A DNA stretch of 64,000 nt, from NCBI GenBank assembly GCA_016165875.1, contig JABBOT010000022.1, positions 5,929,217-5,993,216 on the forward strand. Direction: 5' to 3'. Both the position numbers and the translations under genes were made by a program. The notes below the pieces were generated by a model that did not search any database, was not told the origin of the DNA, and saw only the letters and a program-made list of their open reading frames with translations. How positions within the stretch are numbered: the first letter of the stretch is position 1; each line of letters opens with the position of its first letter. Of the stretch, positions 54,601-64,000 are shown piece by piece. The DNA comes from Acanthopleura granulata (Eukaryota; Mollusca; Polyplacophora; Chitonida; Chitonidae).

Positions 54601-55004
54601 ATCTTCAATAATGATGGTTTTGTGTACGTTGTTTGTACTCCTTGTTTGGTAAGGATTACTTTGAAGTGCTATGATTAGATATATAAATGCAGACATATGT
54701 ATCTGCAGACATCATGACTCCTGACAAAAGACCTTAAAGAAAATAATCATCATAAAAATGCAAGGATACGCTCGACAGAGATTGATGAACATTTCTTTTA
54801 ATCTGAAGTACGAGTAAAAGCGGGAAATAACTCATAGGTACACCATTTGGTAACTCCTGTTGTTTTACAAATCGCTTAATTCAAACCTTACAGCCGACAT
54901 TTATTTGGATGCCAGTTTTCGTTTTTGGCCTAATGACGTGACGGCACATAGTTGTAGATAACACGAATCCAAACCTTAAAAATCTCGAGTTTCCAGCCTC
55001 CCAT
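51605..55004 (-). CDS. PET100: PET100 homologue, cytochrome c oxidase assembly factor, 4 exons, 78 aa
   Basis: Small mitochondrial inner-membrane chaperone needed to assemble respiratory complex IV. Exons on the minus strand: 54975-55004, 52565-52651, 52285-52317, 51605-51691 (237 nt with stop). The protein starts MGGWKLEIFK, close to the vertebrate MGVKLEIFR start. MALYMSFPVGMFYYFNQPQF follows, covering the single transmembrane segment with the FPVxMF-xxxNQ pattern, then FFENWMMSKRKELFPPEDEH (compare the family RKRELWPPE motif) and a basic helical tail, RRQERLWQKKMQHSES. Length (78) is close to the human 73. All joins are GT-AG and in frame; the first donor, GTTTGG, is weak. The gene starts 364 bp from ISCA1 on the other strand. 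Intron 1 (2.3 kb) contains several SINEs. Confidence 0.9.
52285..52317 (-). CDS. PET100: Exon 3 of PET100 (33-nt microexon)
   Basis: Encodes KELFPPEDEHA only. Acceptor CTGTTTCAG, donor GTGAGT. The ELFPPE motif matches the ELWPPE of the human protein. Confidence 0.88.
52565..52651 (-). CDS. PET100: Exon 2 of PET100
   Basis: Encodes MALYMSFPVGMFYYFNQPQF and FENWMMSKR. Acceptor CTATTTGCAG, donor GTATAT. Confidence 0.9.
52740..53058 (-). mobile_element. tRNA-derived SINE, second family, in PET100 intron 1
   Basis: On the minus strand it starts with a good tRNA-like head: GCCTTGGTGGTCTAGTGGTTA (A box) and AGGTTTAAGTCCGGG (B box). It continues through CTTGGCGATCAGCATGAAG to a body with TCATGTCTGGTGTCTTTGGC. 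It shares head and body with the copy at 9.06-9.50 kb. Confidence 0.82.
53685..53922 (+). mobile_element. SINE copy, main family, in PET100 intron 1
   Basis: Head remnant with CTGTGAGTTCAAGTCCAGCT (B box), GGTCTGCCAGCAACCTGTGG, CTCCCACCATAATTAATGCT and the end AACACCAATCAAACAAAC. Confidence 0.82.
54095..54200 (-). mobile_element. Diverged SINE fragment in PET100 intron 1
   Basis: TTTTATTTATTGCACTGATG, CAGTGTTATGGGTGGAGGGA and CTGGCAACTTGCTG follow the order of the main family. Confidence 0.4.
54350..54480 (+). mobile_element. Possible SINE remnant in PET100 intron 1
   Basis: Ends with GGTGTTAAGCAATAATCAATC followed by AAACAAAC, like other SINE tails here. The body is not recognisable. Confidence 0.3.
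54975..55004 (-). CDS. PET100: Exon 1 of PET100 (30-nt coding part)
   Basis: The ATG at 55004 encodes MGGWKLEIFK, then the GTTTGG donor. The assignment rests on the match to the conserved PET100 N-terminus and on a phase-0 join to exon 2. Confidence 0.85.
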
Positions 55005-55368
55005 TTTGAATAGTTTGATTCACTCAACAGTCATTTGGTTCATGACAACAATGACCAGATTGAAATTATTGTTGTTAATGTCACCGCAAATCACATCAAA
55101 ACCATCACCATGCCCAGCACGCAGTTGCAAGGTCGTGTCATGGAAATTCCGGATCTGCGCGCAGGCGGAAAGACGCATAAAAAATAGCATTATCTTTAAT
55201 CAGACTCTTTACTAATTGATGACTTAAATTTATAGACTTGTGACAAATTTTACCTATGTACATTCTGCTCCACTGTATTATTTCAATTTTAGACCGAAAA
55301 GAATTTTCTCTTCCGGAAATTTTTATAACTTCTAAAATTTGACAACACAATAACACAACAGTATCAAC
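55005..55368. promoter_or_regulatory. Putative bidirectional promoter of PET100 and ISCA1
   Basis: 364 bp between the start codons. It contains CTTCCGGAA at 55310-55318 (ETS/GABP-type core) and TGCGCGCAGGCG at 55156-55167 (NRF-1-like). AACATGGCTGCG spans the ISCA1 start and resembles a YY1 site. No TATA box is placed convincingly. Confidence 0.6.
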
Positions 55369-55452
55369 ATGGCTGCGAAAGCAGCGGTTGGAGCGACAGT
55401 TCGGGCAGTTTCTAAAAAGCGTTTGACTCCTCAGCGGGCACCACTTGTTCTG
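55369..55452 (+). CDS. ISCA1: Exon 1 of ISCA1
   Basis: 28 codons, phase 0. Encodes MAAKAAVGATVRAVSKKRLT and PQRAPLVL, a basic, Ser/Ala-rich mitochondrial presequence type. Donor GTGAGA. Confidence 0.94.
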
Positions 55453-58400
55453 GTGAGACAACGTAGATGGTGTGAAATACATTTTTTTATCCATGAAAGA
55501 GGATCAAAATTTTTTGTCAAGAAAGCGAGATATTTGTAGATCGGGACTTGTAGAGGTCACAACACGACGCATTTACGTAACGTGAAGTGGTTTGTCTGAC
55601 AGTGACTGTGCATTGTTTACAAACGCCAGGAGACAGTTACTGGTTGTCTCCTCCGTTTTGGGCACAGTCCCCTGTCCATTGTTAGTGTCCACTGTAAATT
55701 TTGCGAAAGAATTCACTATATAGTAACCTAGCTTTACACATGTTTTTTATTCTTAAATTATTTTTATCACTGATACTGTATTAATTACTGTTTTAATTTA
55801 TTTTATTTTTCATGGTGGTAGGGTGGGGTAGATGCACGAATGTGGCTGAAGTGATATGGTAGTACATTGTTAAATATGCTGTCAGCTTGGCTGTAGTAAG
55901 GATGAGGGTGGTATCGCATGGTAGGGTAACATCAGTTCATGGAAAAATGTCCTTTTCTCAGTGAACATCGGAAAGCTTGCCAGAGGTGGGTGGTTCACTT
56001 TGGACACTCCACCCATTACACTGATCACCATTGTATAAGTGAATATTTCTTGAGTAGTACAGTAAACATCATTAACATATGTCAATCAATCAGTCTGTGA
56101 CACAAAAACTGTGACAAACATTGAAAATTACTGGTAGCGAATGTCTAACAAGCTGCAAGAAATCTTTGCTATTTACTAAAATTTACAAATCTATAGCTTG
56201 TAGCAAACTTTATCTAGTACTCTAGTCGGCTAACCTATGCCAGCAAACACAGAATGACTATGTCCTGAAAGGGTTTGCAAATTTAGAATTAATAGCAACC
56301 TTGTTGGTTTTCAGTGATTAAATGCTGTCTCCTCACCTTTTCCTATGTTGTCATTTGTGAGTTCATTTTGAGTTTCATTATGGTACTGGTATGCAGTTTA
56401 TGGTAAAACAATCTAAATATTGCCTTTGAATAAGTTGCACATTTAATCTTGATTCTCAGAGTTGCTTCTATTCATCATAGAATGGTTTGTTTGGAAGGTA
56501 AGATAACACTCTCCAGAATAAATATCAGTTTCAACAATAAAAATTATATTTTTTGACGTTTATTTGCCTCTGAAATGAAATTATCATCAGTATGTATGCA
56601 GTCCTCAAACAAGATATCTTTTTCAGGCACTAGTAATGCTGACTGTGCGTTTTGAGAAAGGTGTTTAAATCCTTTCTTTAGATTTACCACTACATAACAG
56701 AGCTTCCAGGATCATACTCTCTTCATGACAGACCATTTGAATATATCCACCCTATGACAATATCTGCCCTTCCCCCGGGCTCAGCTTGGTTTCCTCCCAC
56801 CATGATGTTGGTTGCTGTTGTATAAGTGGAATATTCATGAAGAAGGTTCCAGATTTCTACATGAGGACAAAACTAGGATCCAGGAATTTAACATTATCCA
56901 GCTGTGCATTTTGTCATGAAGCTGTTTACTGTGTTTTCAGACGTCTGCTGCTGTGTCCAAAATCAAAGAGCTGATGAAGGAGAAGCCTGATATGGTGAGT
57001 TTGTGTGGCATGTGTGTGTTAGCAGAATACAGTCAGGATTTGGTGAATTGTTTCCCATTCATGCCATTGTGAATAGCTTTCAGTCATACGATTAGCTGGT
57101 GGTTGAGTGTGATGTGTCCTGCCGATTACGTTTTCTATGTACTAATTTTTCCCCCTTTATACCCACCATTGCCCCATGCCCACACCCACCACCACCCATA
57201 TATCCCATGCCCACAAAGTCCACCCATACCCACCACCACCCATATACCCCATGCCTATCAAGTCCACCCACACCCACCACCACCCATAAACCCATGTCCA
57301 CAAAGTCCACCCATATCCACCACTACCCATAAACCCCATGCCCACCAAGTCCACACATACCCACCACCACCCACATATCCTATACCCACCAAGTCCACCC
57401 TTACCGACTACTACCCATATACCCCATGTCCACCAAGTCCACCCACACCCACAACCACCCATATGCCCCATGCCCACAGTCCACCCATGCCGACTACTAC
57501 CTATATACCCCATGCCCACCAAGCCCACACATACCGACTACTACCCATATACCCCATGCCCACCAAGTCCACACATACCCACCACCACCCACATACCCTA
57601 TACCCACCAAGTTCACCCAGACCGACTACTTCCCATATACCCCATGCCCACCAAGTCCACCTACACACACCACTACCCATATACCCCATGCCCACAAAGT
57701 CCACCCATACTCACCACCACCCATATACCCCATGCCCACCAAGTCCTCCCATACTCACCACCACCCATATACCCCATGCCCACCTAGTCCACCCTTACCG
57801 ACTACTACCCATATACCCCTTGCTCACCAGGTCCTCCCACACCCACCACTACCCATATACCCCATGCCCACAAAGTCCACCCATACTCACTACCACCCAT
57901 ATACCCCATGCCCACCAAGTCCTCCCATACTCACCACCACCCATATACCCCATGCCCACCAAGTCCTCCCATACTCACCACCACCCTTACCGACTACTAC
58001 CCATATACCCCTTGCTCACCAGGTCGTCCCACACCCACCACTACCCATATATCCCATGCCCACATAGTCCACCCACACCCACCACTACCCATATACCCCA
58101 TGCCCACCAAGTCCACCCACACCCACCACCACCCATATACCCCATGTCCACAAAGTTCACCCATACCCACCACCACTGATATATCCCATGCCCACATAGT
58201 CCACCCATACCCACCACCACCCATATACCCCATGCCCATCAAGTCCACTCACACCCACCATTACCCGTATACCTCATGCCCACCAAGTCTACCCACACCC
58301 ACCCACCACCCATATACCCCATGCCCACAGTCCACCCATTCCGACTACTACCCATATACCCCATGCTCACCAAGCCCACACATACCGACTATTACCCATA

Positions 58401-59527
58401 TACCCCATGCCCATCAAGTCCACCCATACCCACCATTACTCATACACCCCATGCCCACCAAATCTACCCTCACCCACCACTACCCATATACCCCATGCCC
58501 ACCAAGTTCACCCATACCCACACTACCAAAATACCCTATACCCACCATGTCCACGACCCATACACCCACCAGTACCCAAATACCCCATGTTCACCACCCA
58601 TATGCCCACCGCTACCCATATATGCATCACATAGATTTATACAGTTGATTCAGTTTTTTTCTATATTGATAAATTATACTATTAAAAAAATAGAAGAAAA
58701 TGTATGACTATCAATCTGTCAGTCTTGACTGCTGAAGTGAATGAACTCCTAAGAAATGTTGGGTTCACTGCAAACTGTTTCAGCTTGGGTTGAAAGTGGG
58801 AGTTCGCACACGAGGCTGCAATGGATTGTCCTACACGCTAGACTATGCCAGAGAAAAGGGCAAGTTTGATGAAGAAGTTGTGCAAGATGGTGAGTACATG
58901 GCCACAAGAACTTTGCCGAGTGATTGGATTGAACAGTCTACTTATATCATAAACTATTGAGACTGTGATAATCACATCACATGATACATGGAGCTGTTGC
59001 CAGTATTTGACTCTACTCATTAAGAGTTTTAGCCATGTTAACTTTCCTCCATTTGACAAGATGAGTACAAGCTATAAACTAACATGTGGATCAGTAAGTA
59101 CATATACATTTGCTGTGCACCTGATTCTGGGGTGGATGACAAACACTACATGTATGGACTTTGGCCTGTGTTAGCATTCCTTTACCTACAGGTTCATGTT
59201 CATGTCATTTATATGTAAACACTGAAACAAAACATCATTGTAGAAATCTACAGTTACATGTAAACTACCTGTCACATGAGTTATATATTACGAAGTAATG
59301 ACAGACTTGACTATAGCATTGTTCATCATTTACTCAGGCCTATATATTCATGTTATCTATGTTTCTGCTTCATTTTAGGGGTGAAAGTATTCATTGACTC
59401 CAAAGCGCAGCTAACCTTACTAGGAACAGAAATGGACTATATGGAATCAAAACTTACTTCAGAATTTATATTTAACAACCCCAACATAAAAGGAACTTGC
59501 GGATGCGGTGAAAGCTTTAATGTGTAA
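55369..59527 (+). CDS. ISCA1: ISCA1, mitochondrial A-type iron-sulfur cluster assembly protein, 4 exons, 130 aa
   Basis: A-type Fe-S scaffold/carrier that works in the mitochondrial matrix in late maturation of [4Fe-4S] proteins, together with ISCA2 and IBA57. Exons: 55369-55452, 56941-56994, 58784-58889, 59379-59527 (393 nt with stop). The N-terminus MAAKAAVGATVRAVSKKRLT resembles the human RATVRAVSKRKL presequence region. The core contains LKVGVRTRGCNGLSYTLDYA with C58, then LTLLGTEMDYMESKLTSEF and the end NPNIKGTCGCGESFNV with C122 and C124, the three cysteines of the family. Length equals the human protein plus one. All introns are GT-AG. Intron 2 contains a 1.46-kb minisatellite. Confidence 0.96.
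55985..56095 (+). mobile_element. Diverged SINE 3' half in ISCA1 intron 1
   Basis: CATTGTATAAGTGAATATTT, CTTGAGTAGTACAGTAAACA and ATGTCAATCAATC follow the family order. Confidence 0.5.
56765..56842 (+). mobile_element. SINE fragment in ISCA1 intron 1
   Basis: CCCCCGGGCTCAGCTTGGTT, TCCTCCCACCATGATGTTGG and GTATAAGTGGAATATTCATG; about 100 bp before exon 2. Confidence 0.7.
56941..56994 (+). CDS. ISCA1: Exon 2 of ISCA1 (54 nt)
   Basis: Encodes TSAAVSKIKELMKEKPDM. Acceptor GTGTTTTCAG, donor GTGAGT. Confidence 0.94.
57165..58625 (+). repeat. 44-bp minisatellite, about 33 copies, in ISCA1 intron 2
   Basis: Unit CCCATATACCCCATGCCCAC plus CAAGTCCACCCATACCCACC plus ACCA, with point changes and short variants. 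The plus strand is C- and A-rich and almost free of G apart from one or two positions per unit. Because 44 is not a multiple of 3, translation cycles through all frames with a 132-nt superperiod and stays open on both strands, producing false proteins of up to 358 residues. Confidence 0.95.
58784..58889 (+). CDS. ISCA1: Exon 3 of ISCA1
   Basis: Encodes LGLKVGVRTRGCNGLSYTLD and YAREKGKFDEEVVQD. Contains the first ligand cysteine, C58. Acceptor TGTTTCAG, donor GTGAGT; phase 1. Confidence 0.95.
59379..59527 (+). CDS. ISCA1: Exon 4 of ISCA1
   Basis: Encodes VKVFIDSKAQLTLLGTEMDY and MESKLTSEFIFNNPNIKGTC then GCGESFNV and TAA. Contains the CGC ligand pair. Confidence 0.95.
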
Positions 59528-60145
59528 CCTAGGCTCATTGTGTACAATTTAGTTATGTACAGTTTATGCACTGCTTACAGGTGTTGTGTCATAGTAAAGG
59601 TCAGCTGTTTAAGTGGGCTGTGAGTACTGCCTGGACTGTTTGATCAGCTCACATGTTCTAGTTCTGTACTTCACCAGCTAGACTGAAATGTCTTGTTTAC
59701 TGCTTGTACTTTAAATACAGTAAACCTGTTTTAATCCAATACATATATACCTGTACAGTTTGAATGTCTTATACATTTTGGTGTTTTTAACTGGTGAAGC
59801 CAGGTTAACAGTTCCCTTAAGGTGTGCCGTTGGTGTGTCTCTAGCCTGCCCATGGTTTTAAGTTGAACCCAATTCAGAAGGAGCTATGTATAAATTTCAG
59901 TCTTAGTGTGAAGTCTTCTCTCTGATGCCTGCAAACATACGAATGTACAGTGTATTAAAAGGCATCCCAGAAAGAGTTTTTGGCCACAGTAGAACGTAGC
60001 AAGAGATTGTGTGTTGCTGTGCAGTGTATGATGTATCTGCAGTGCTGTGTTTTCCTCTTTTGTGATTTCAATTTTTGGTTTAAAGTGATGAGCTAGTGGC
60101 CTAGACCATAAAGAGCTATTGTGAAAGGTTTGTGTAAGGGGCCCT

Positions 60146-60151
60146 AATAAA
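60146..60151 (+). terminator. Candidate polyadenylation signal of ISCA1
   Basis: AATAAA about 620 bases after the stop codon. An ATTAAA at about 59953 is an alternative. No cleavage evidence. Confidence 0.35.
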
Positions 60152-60244
60152 TGAGGAAACAGTTGTCATCTTTTAACTCTGTTATATTTATATTAAACAG
60201 CATTACTATAGGTGAACTGGTTGAAAAATAACATTAGAAGCCAC

Positions 60245-60385
60245 AAATGCAGTCGCTGTTTGTACAAGCCCACCTCATGCTGGCTTCTTCTCCAGGCATA
60301 CTTAAGAAGGTCTCCCGCTGTGGTATAAGTGAAATATTCTTAAGCATGGTGTAAAACACCAATCAAATACATAAATAAGTAAATG
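60245..60385 (+). mobile_element. SINE fragment downstream of ISCA1
   Basis: AATGCAGTCGCTGTTTGTAC (B-box region), TGGCTTCTTCTCCAGGCATA, a deleted middle, GTATAAGTGAAATATTCTTA and the tail AACACCAATCAAATACATAA. Confidence 0.8.
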
Positions 60386-62984
60386 AAAATAACATCTACT
60401 AGATCTCCACAAAGGGAGACAAATCTTGTATTGTCTAGTTCAACAACCCTCTCAGTCTTAATGATCCACAATAGCATAGATAGTATATTGATTACTTACT
60501 TGTCTGTCACAGGCACACTTTGCCTACCAGGGGCTACTTTCACAAAAGCCTAAGCTTACTTGTAATTGACGTTGTGTAAGGGATTGTGCCATGAGGAGAC
60601 ATGAGAGATGTTATGAGAAAGGTCATGGATAGCTAATGGAGGGAGTTTTGTGAGTGTAGGCCTTGGGCTACAACATTTCTGTAGGCTACTCTCAGGCTAT
60701 ACTGAGGCACTAGTTTGTAACAAGCTTGATAGTTGCTTGCCCGTTGTGTGCTGGTGGAATGATAGTAAGCTCACCACACAGACCACATCAGTAACTCAGC
60801 TGTATTATTTGTGCTTATGGTAAGTTAGCAACATTCACTGGAGAAACTCCAGGTTAATACACACATTTCTTCACCTGAAGATTGTCCTGTTAAAATTTTC
60901 AGAAGCAGGTAAAGACCTTAGAATGATGCATTTGATTTCAAATTTTGTCAACACTGAAGTTTTGTGATAAGAAGTTAATCACACTTCACAAAAATTCCTA
61001 AAGTGGCCCTATATTATGTTTGAATGAATCAAATGAAGCAAAATGTGTCACTTTAATAATAAGTCTAAACTTAAGATGAAATACCTTATATTGTATCAAA
61101 AATTTTTTAATGATTTACAATTACAGCACATGATATAACTTGAGGGATGTCCACAAGTGTGTTGGTCAAAGAATAGTCAATATAGGTGGCTGGCTGTATG
61201 GTAGTATTATTTCCTCTGCTCTGTTTCCTGTTTTTGTTGCCTGTGATCCTCTTGGTTGTTCCCTGTGACAGAGCAAAACACTGGTGAGTGTGGCTTTATT
61301 TCTGTTTTGTAGTTGCCTGCTGTGTTCAGGGGAATGAACTACGTTTGTTTCTAAGTACAGATTTCAGGGTTGTTTGTAAATTTTGTACATAATATGGGGA
61401 AAAGGGAAATATAGAAGCCTGTATGAGATTTCTGCTATATCAAGATTGGTGAATGGATTGTATATTTTTATGTGTGTGTTGTTTCTCTGTGGTAAATGTA
61501 GTGCTTTGTTGATGATGTTACTGATGATTTATCTCTGGGACCCTAGCATCACATACTCCAAACACCATTCCCTTCCCCTTCCTAGATAGATGAGAGTGTT
61601 TTTGACACCTGTATAAGATGGGCCCTTGGTTTCCATTGTAGTCACTTGCATCTGACGCTTGCTATATGTGCACTTTGTGAAACGGCTGCTTGGTAGCTGT
61701 TGTCAAGTATTATCCCAGACGAGCGCCACTTCAGGTGGTTTGTATACAGTGTTATACATGTACAAAATTTCCCAAGGAATTGACACCAATAGCCAAAGCC
61801 ATTTGCGCTTGTATCAGGTATAAATCCATCGGGTTTGTGTTCTTGTATAATGTTGGTGATCTTAGGAGTTCCGTAATACACCAAAGGTCCAGTCAGCAAT
61901 TTTGTTCAGATAAAATATTCTGTACATTCTAAGAAATTGTTTCAGATTTGTGAAGCTTTGGGACCGTTTAATTGTTGATTAGATCTAATTTAATCCCGTT
62001 TATTGTTGAAATCTGCTTTAGTGTTATTTTATTATTAATATTGCAACAGATAAGAATGCGTATGGAGATAAATTAGTATCTACACTTGGTTTATAGGTAT
62101 CGATGGTTTGGAGTTACTGCTATAAGGGTCAGGGCAACTACAGAGCTGCATAATAAGACCAGGAAATGTGGAAAATATATATATATATATATCAGTATTG
62201 TTTTTTTTGGTGTTTTCCTTGGTATTACCATAAAGGGTCTGATAACTAAGTTTTCACCATAGTAATGGTGTTTACATGACTCCATAAATTACCCACGAGC
62301 AGTATCTAAAGGTTTGCTCTGCATAATACTGGTCCAACTTCTGGTTGTCAAGATAAAGTACATGTAATAAAGGTTGCAATCTGCAATTGATCCTACAAGC
62401 TGAGCTGAGTTTGTGTAATTAGTGTGAATGACAGGTTTCCGAAGACGTCAGCGGGGTAGGTATAAATATCTGGATAGACAAATAAGGACAGTGCAGCCTC
62501 CCTATTTGAAAGGAAAACAGATTTTGATTCTAGCTCCAAGTACCTATATAGTACAAAGTGTTGATGTTATATTGGTAATTCCGTAATACTTCTGCTGTAG
62601 TGTTGGTGCTGTATAGTTTACTAGGCATGGTTCATATCTTTTTGATACTCAACTGAAATTGTAGCTGGCGTATATTTCTGCTTATTATCACGTTGAGGAT
62701 GTCTTTCACGTCGAGGTTCCCAGCTTAGTTTATATAGCACTGGTCACAAACACGGTATATATGCTCTTAGTGGTATCACTGTGTAAGGATTTGAAATTCT
62801 ATTATTTTTGCACCATACATTACACTACAACACACCTGGTCCCGATTCCACTAAACGATTTTTGATTTAAGTCAAGGTTATGTTATGTCAAAATTTTCAG
62901 TCTTATTTAACCACATAAAGTCCACATCAGCATTAAATTCATGTTGGGAATTTTTTATAATGTGATTTTGGAATCGGCCTCTTT

Positions 62985-63355
62985 AACCATTAGGTCCGCC
63001 AGCAACCGGCGGATGGTCGTGGGAAGGTCTGCCAGCAAACGGCGGATGGTCGTGGGAAGATCTGCCAGCAACCGGCGGATGGTCGTGGGAAGGTCTGCCA
63101 GCAACCGGCGGATGGTCGTGGGAAGATCTGCCAGCAACCGGCGGGTGGTCGTGGCGAGGTCTGCCTTCAACCGGCGGATGGTCGTGGGAAGATCTGCCAG
63201 CAACCGGCGGGTGGTCGTGGGGAGGTCTGCCAGCAAACCGGCGGATGGTCGTGGTTCTCCCCCGGGCTCTGTTCGGTTCCTTTCACCACAATACTGGCCG
63301 CCGTCGTATAAGTGGAATCTTGAGTACGGCCTGAAACACAAATTAAATAATTAAA
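62985..63355 (+). mobile_element. SINE with an internally expanded 33-bp segment
   Basis: The 3' part is a normal main-family SINE (CCCCCGGGCTCTGTTCGGTT, ACTGGCCGCCGTCGTATAAG). The block GTCTGCCAGCAACCGGCGGA with TGGTCGTGGGAA, present once in other copies, is repeated about eight times at 62995-63255. At 33 bp the unit keeps one frame open (SASNRRMVVGR), which is not a gene. Confidence 0.9.
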
Positions 63356-63645
63356 TCTTTAACCTTTATGAGCTGCTAAGATTACTCTCTCACCCCTTGC
63401 CGCGTTTTCTGCGGAGGTATCGAAGGGTACCAGATGATGGAAATTTTGTATTTATTTGCTGATTTAATATGTATAGTTTAGCAATGGCCAACTGATGTAT
63501 ATAGACCATTGCAGCATTCACTCGGAATTTGTGATGGAAAATATGAAGCGCGCATTCGTGACGCCAAATAAATGATACAAACACATTACGAACTTGAGTT
63601 TTTTTGGTTAATGAATACTGGTCGAATTGTCCTAGTCCGTTAGCC

Positions 63646-63795
63646 ATGGAAACTTCGGACTATCATCACGACCACTTACAGACCAGGTTGGAGTTACCAC
63701 GCGGTTCGTCCATTCTCGACAAAATTATGCATGGCCGATTTTATTCTGCTGTGGACATCAACATCAAATCCAATGCCAAGTCACAAATACCATGA
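63646..63795 (+). other. Unrecognised 49-codon open frame with a strong start context
   Basis: GCCATGG opens METSDYHHDHLQTRLELPRG, then SSILDKIMHGRFYSAVDINI and SNAKSQIP before TGA. It does not resemble the neighbouring repeats and looks like coding sequence, perhaps the first exon of a gene continuing beyond the window. No donor is obvious (a weak GTCACA follows AAATCCAATGCCAA). I do not recognise it. Confidence 0.2.
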
Positions 63796-63816
63796 AAACT
63801 CATATAAAATACTCTT

Positions 63817-64000
63817 ATTTTATTTATTTATTTGACTGGTGTTTTACGCCGTACTCAAGAATATTTCACTTATACGACGGCGGCCAGCATTATGTTGGGA
63901 GGAAGTGGGACATAGCCCGGGGAAAACCCACGACCATCTGTAAGTTGTTGGCAGACCTTCCCACGTACGGCCGGAGAGGAAGCCAGCATGAGCTGGATAA
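63817..64000 (-). mobile_element. SINE copy cut by the window end
   Basis: (ATTT)n tail, TGGTGTTTTACGCCGTACTC, AAGAATATTTCACTTATACG, CGGCGGCCAGCATTATGTTG and GACCTTCCCACGTACGGCCG, running off the edge before the tRNA head. Confidence 0.9.

Larger units (their letters stand above)
59528..62980. other. ISCA1 3' region and following intergenic DNA
   Basis: Probably ISCA1 3' UTR to about 60.15 kb. Beyond that I see one SINE and AT-rich sequence with no coding segment or RNA gene that I can support. Confidence 0.5.

Noticed and set aside
57103..58648. Long proline-, histidine- and threonine-rich open frames (up to 358 codons) on both strands
   Set aside because: They are produced by the 44-bp repeat in ISCA1 intron 2, which is open in every frame. 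No start context, splice sites or non-repeat coding sequence support them.
62941..63354. 137-codon Arg/Ser/Val-rich frame and its opposite-strand partner
   Set aside because: Produced by the 33-bp repeat within a SINE.

Overview
The window is animal nuclear DNA: spliced genes with GT-AG introns, replication-type histone genes ending in the 3' stem-loop, many tRNA-derived SINEs, a LINE remnant and unusually many minisatellites. The SINE family, with a tRNA-like head, a conserved middle and a CAATCAAATAAATAAA-like tail, recalls repeats common in molluscs. I read this as a lophotrochozoan, most likely a mollusc; the phylum is inference.

Layout. (1) 2.3-4.2 kb: a complete intronless H2A gene with unusual substitutions and an H2B gene whose codon 22 is a stop, both on the minus strand, each with TATA, CCAAT and histone 3' stem-loop. 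(2) 6.9-8.9 kb: coding-like but broken exons of an unrecognised gene. (3) 14.0-40.0 kb: two complete, divergently transcribed 8-exon genes for secreted, probably membrane-anchored family 1 glycoside hydrolases. Gene A (minus, 541 aa) and gene B (plus, 538 aa) have the same eight introns; five exons have identical lengths, and both keep the two catalytic glutamates. In gene A the splice boundaries of exons 1, 3 and 4 lie inside local tandem repeats that copy the boundary itself. (4) 46.1-49.0 kb: an inverted relic of gene B in which intron-4 sequence is joined directly to a decayed exon 8. (5) 51.6-59.5 kb: a head-to-head pair of small mitochondrial assembly genes, PET100 (minus, 4 exons, 78 aa) and ISCA1 (plus, 4 exons, 130 aa), sharing a 364-bp upstream region with candidate ETS and NRF-1-like sites. 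ISCA1 intron 2 holds a 1.46-kb array of a 44-bp repeat. (6) The rest is repeat-rich intron and intergenic DNA.

How the genes relate. The GH1 pair is a tandem-inverted duplication with conserved active sites, expected to cut beta-glycosides outside the cell or at its surface. PET100 (cytochrome c oxidase assembly) and ISCA1 (mitochondrial iron-sulfur cluster assembly) act in the same organelle and could be co-regulated from one promoter. The histones form a small cluster unrelated to the others.

Limits: gene models rest on reading frame, splice consensus, paralogue comparison and family knowledge. No RNA or database evidence was available. Repeat edges are approximate.
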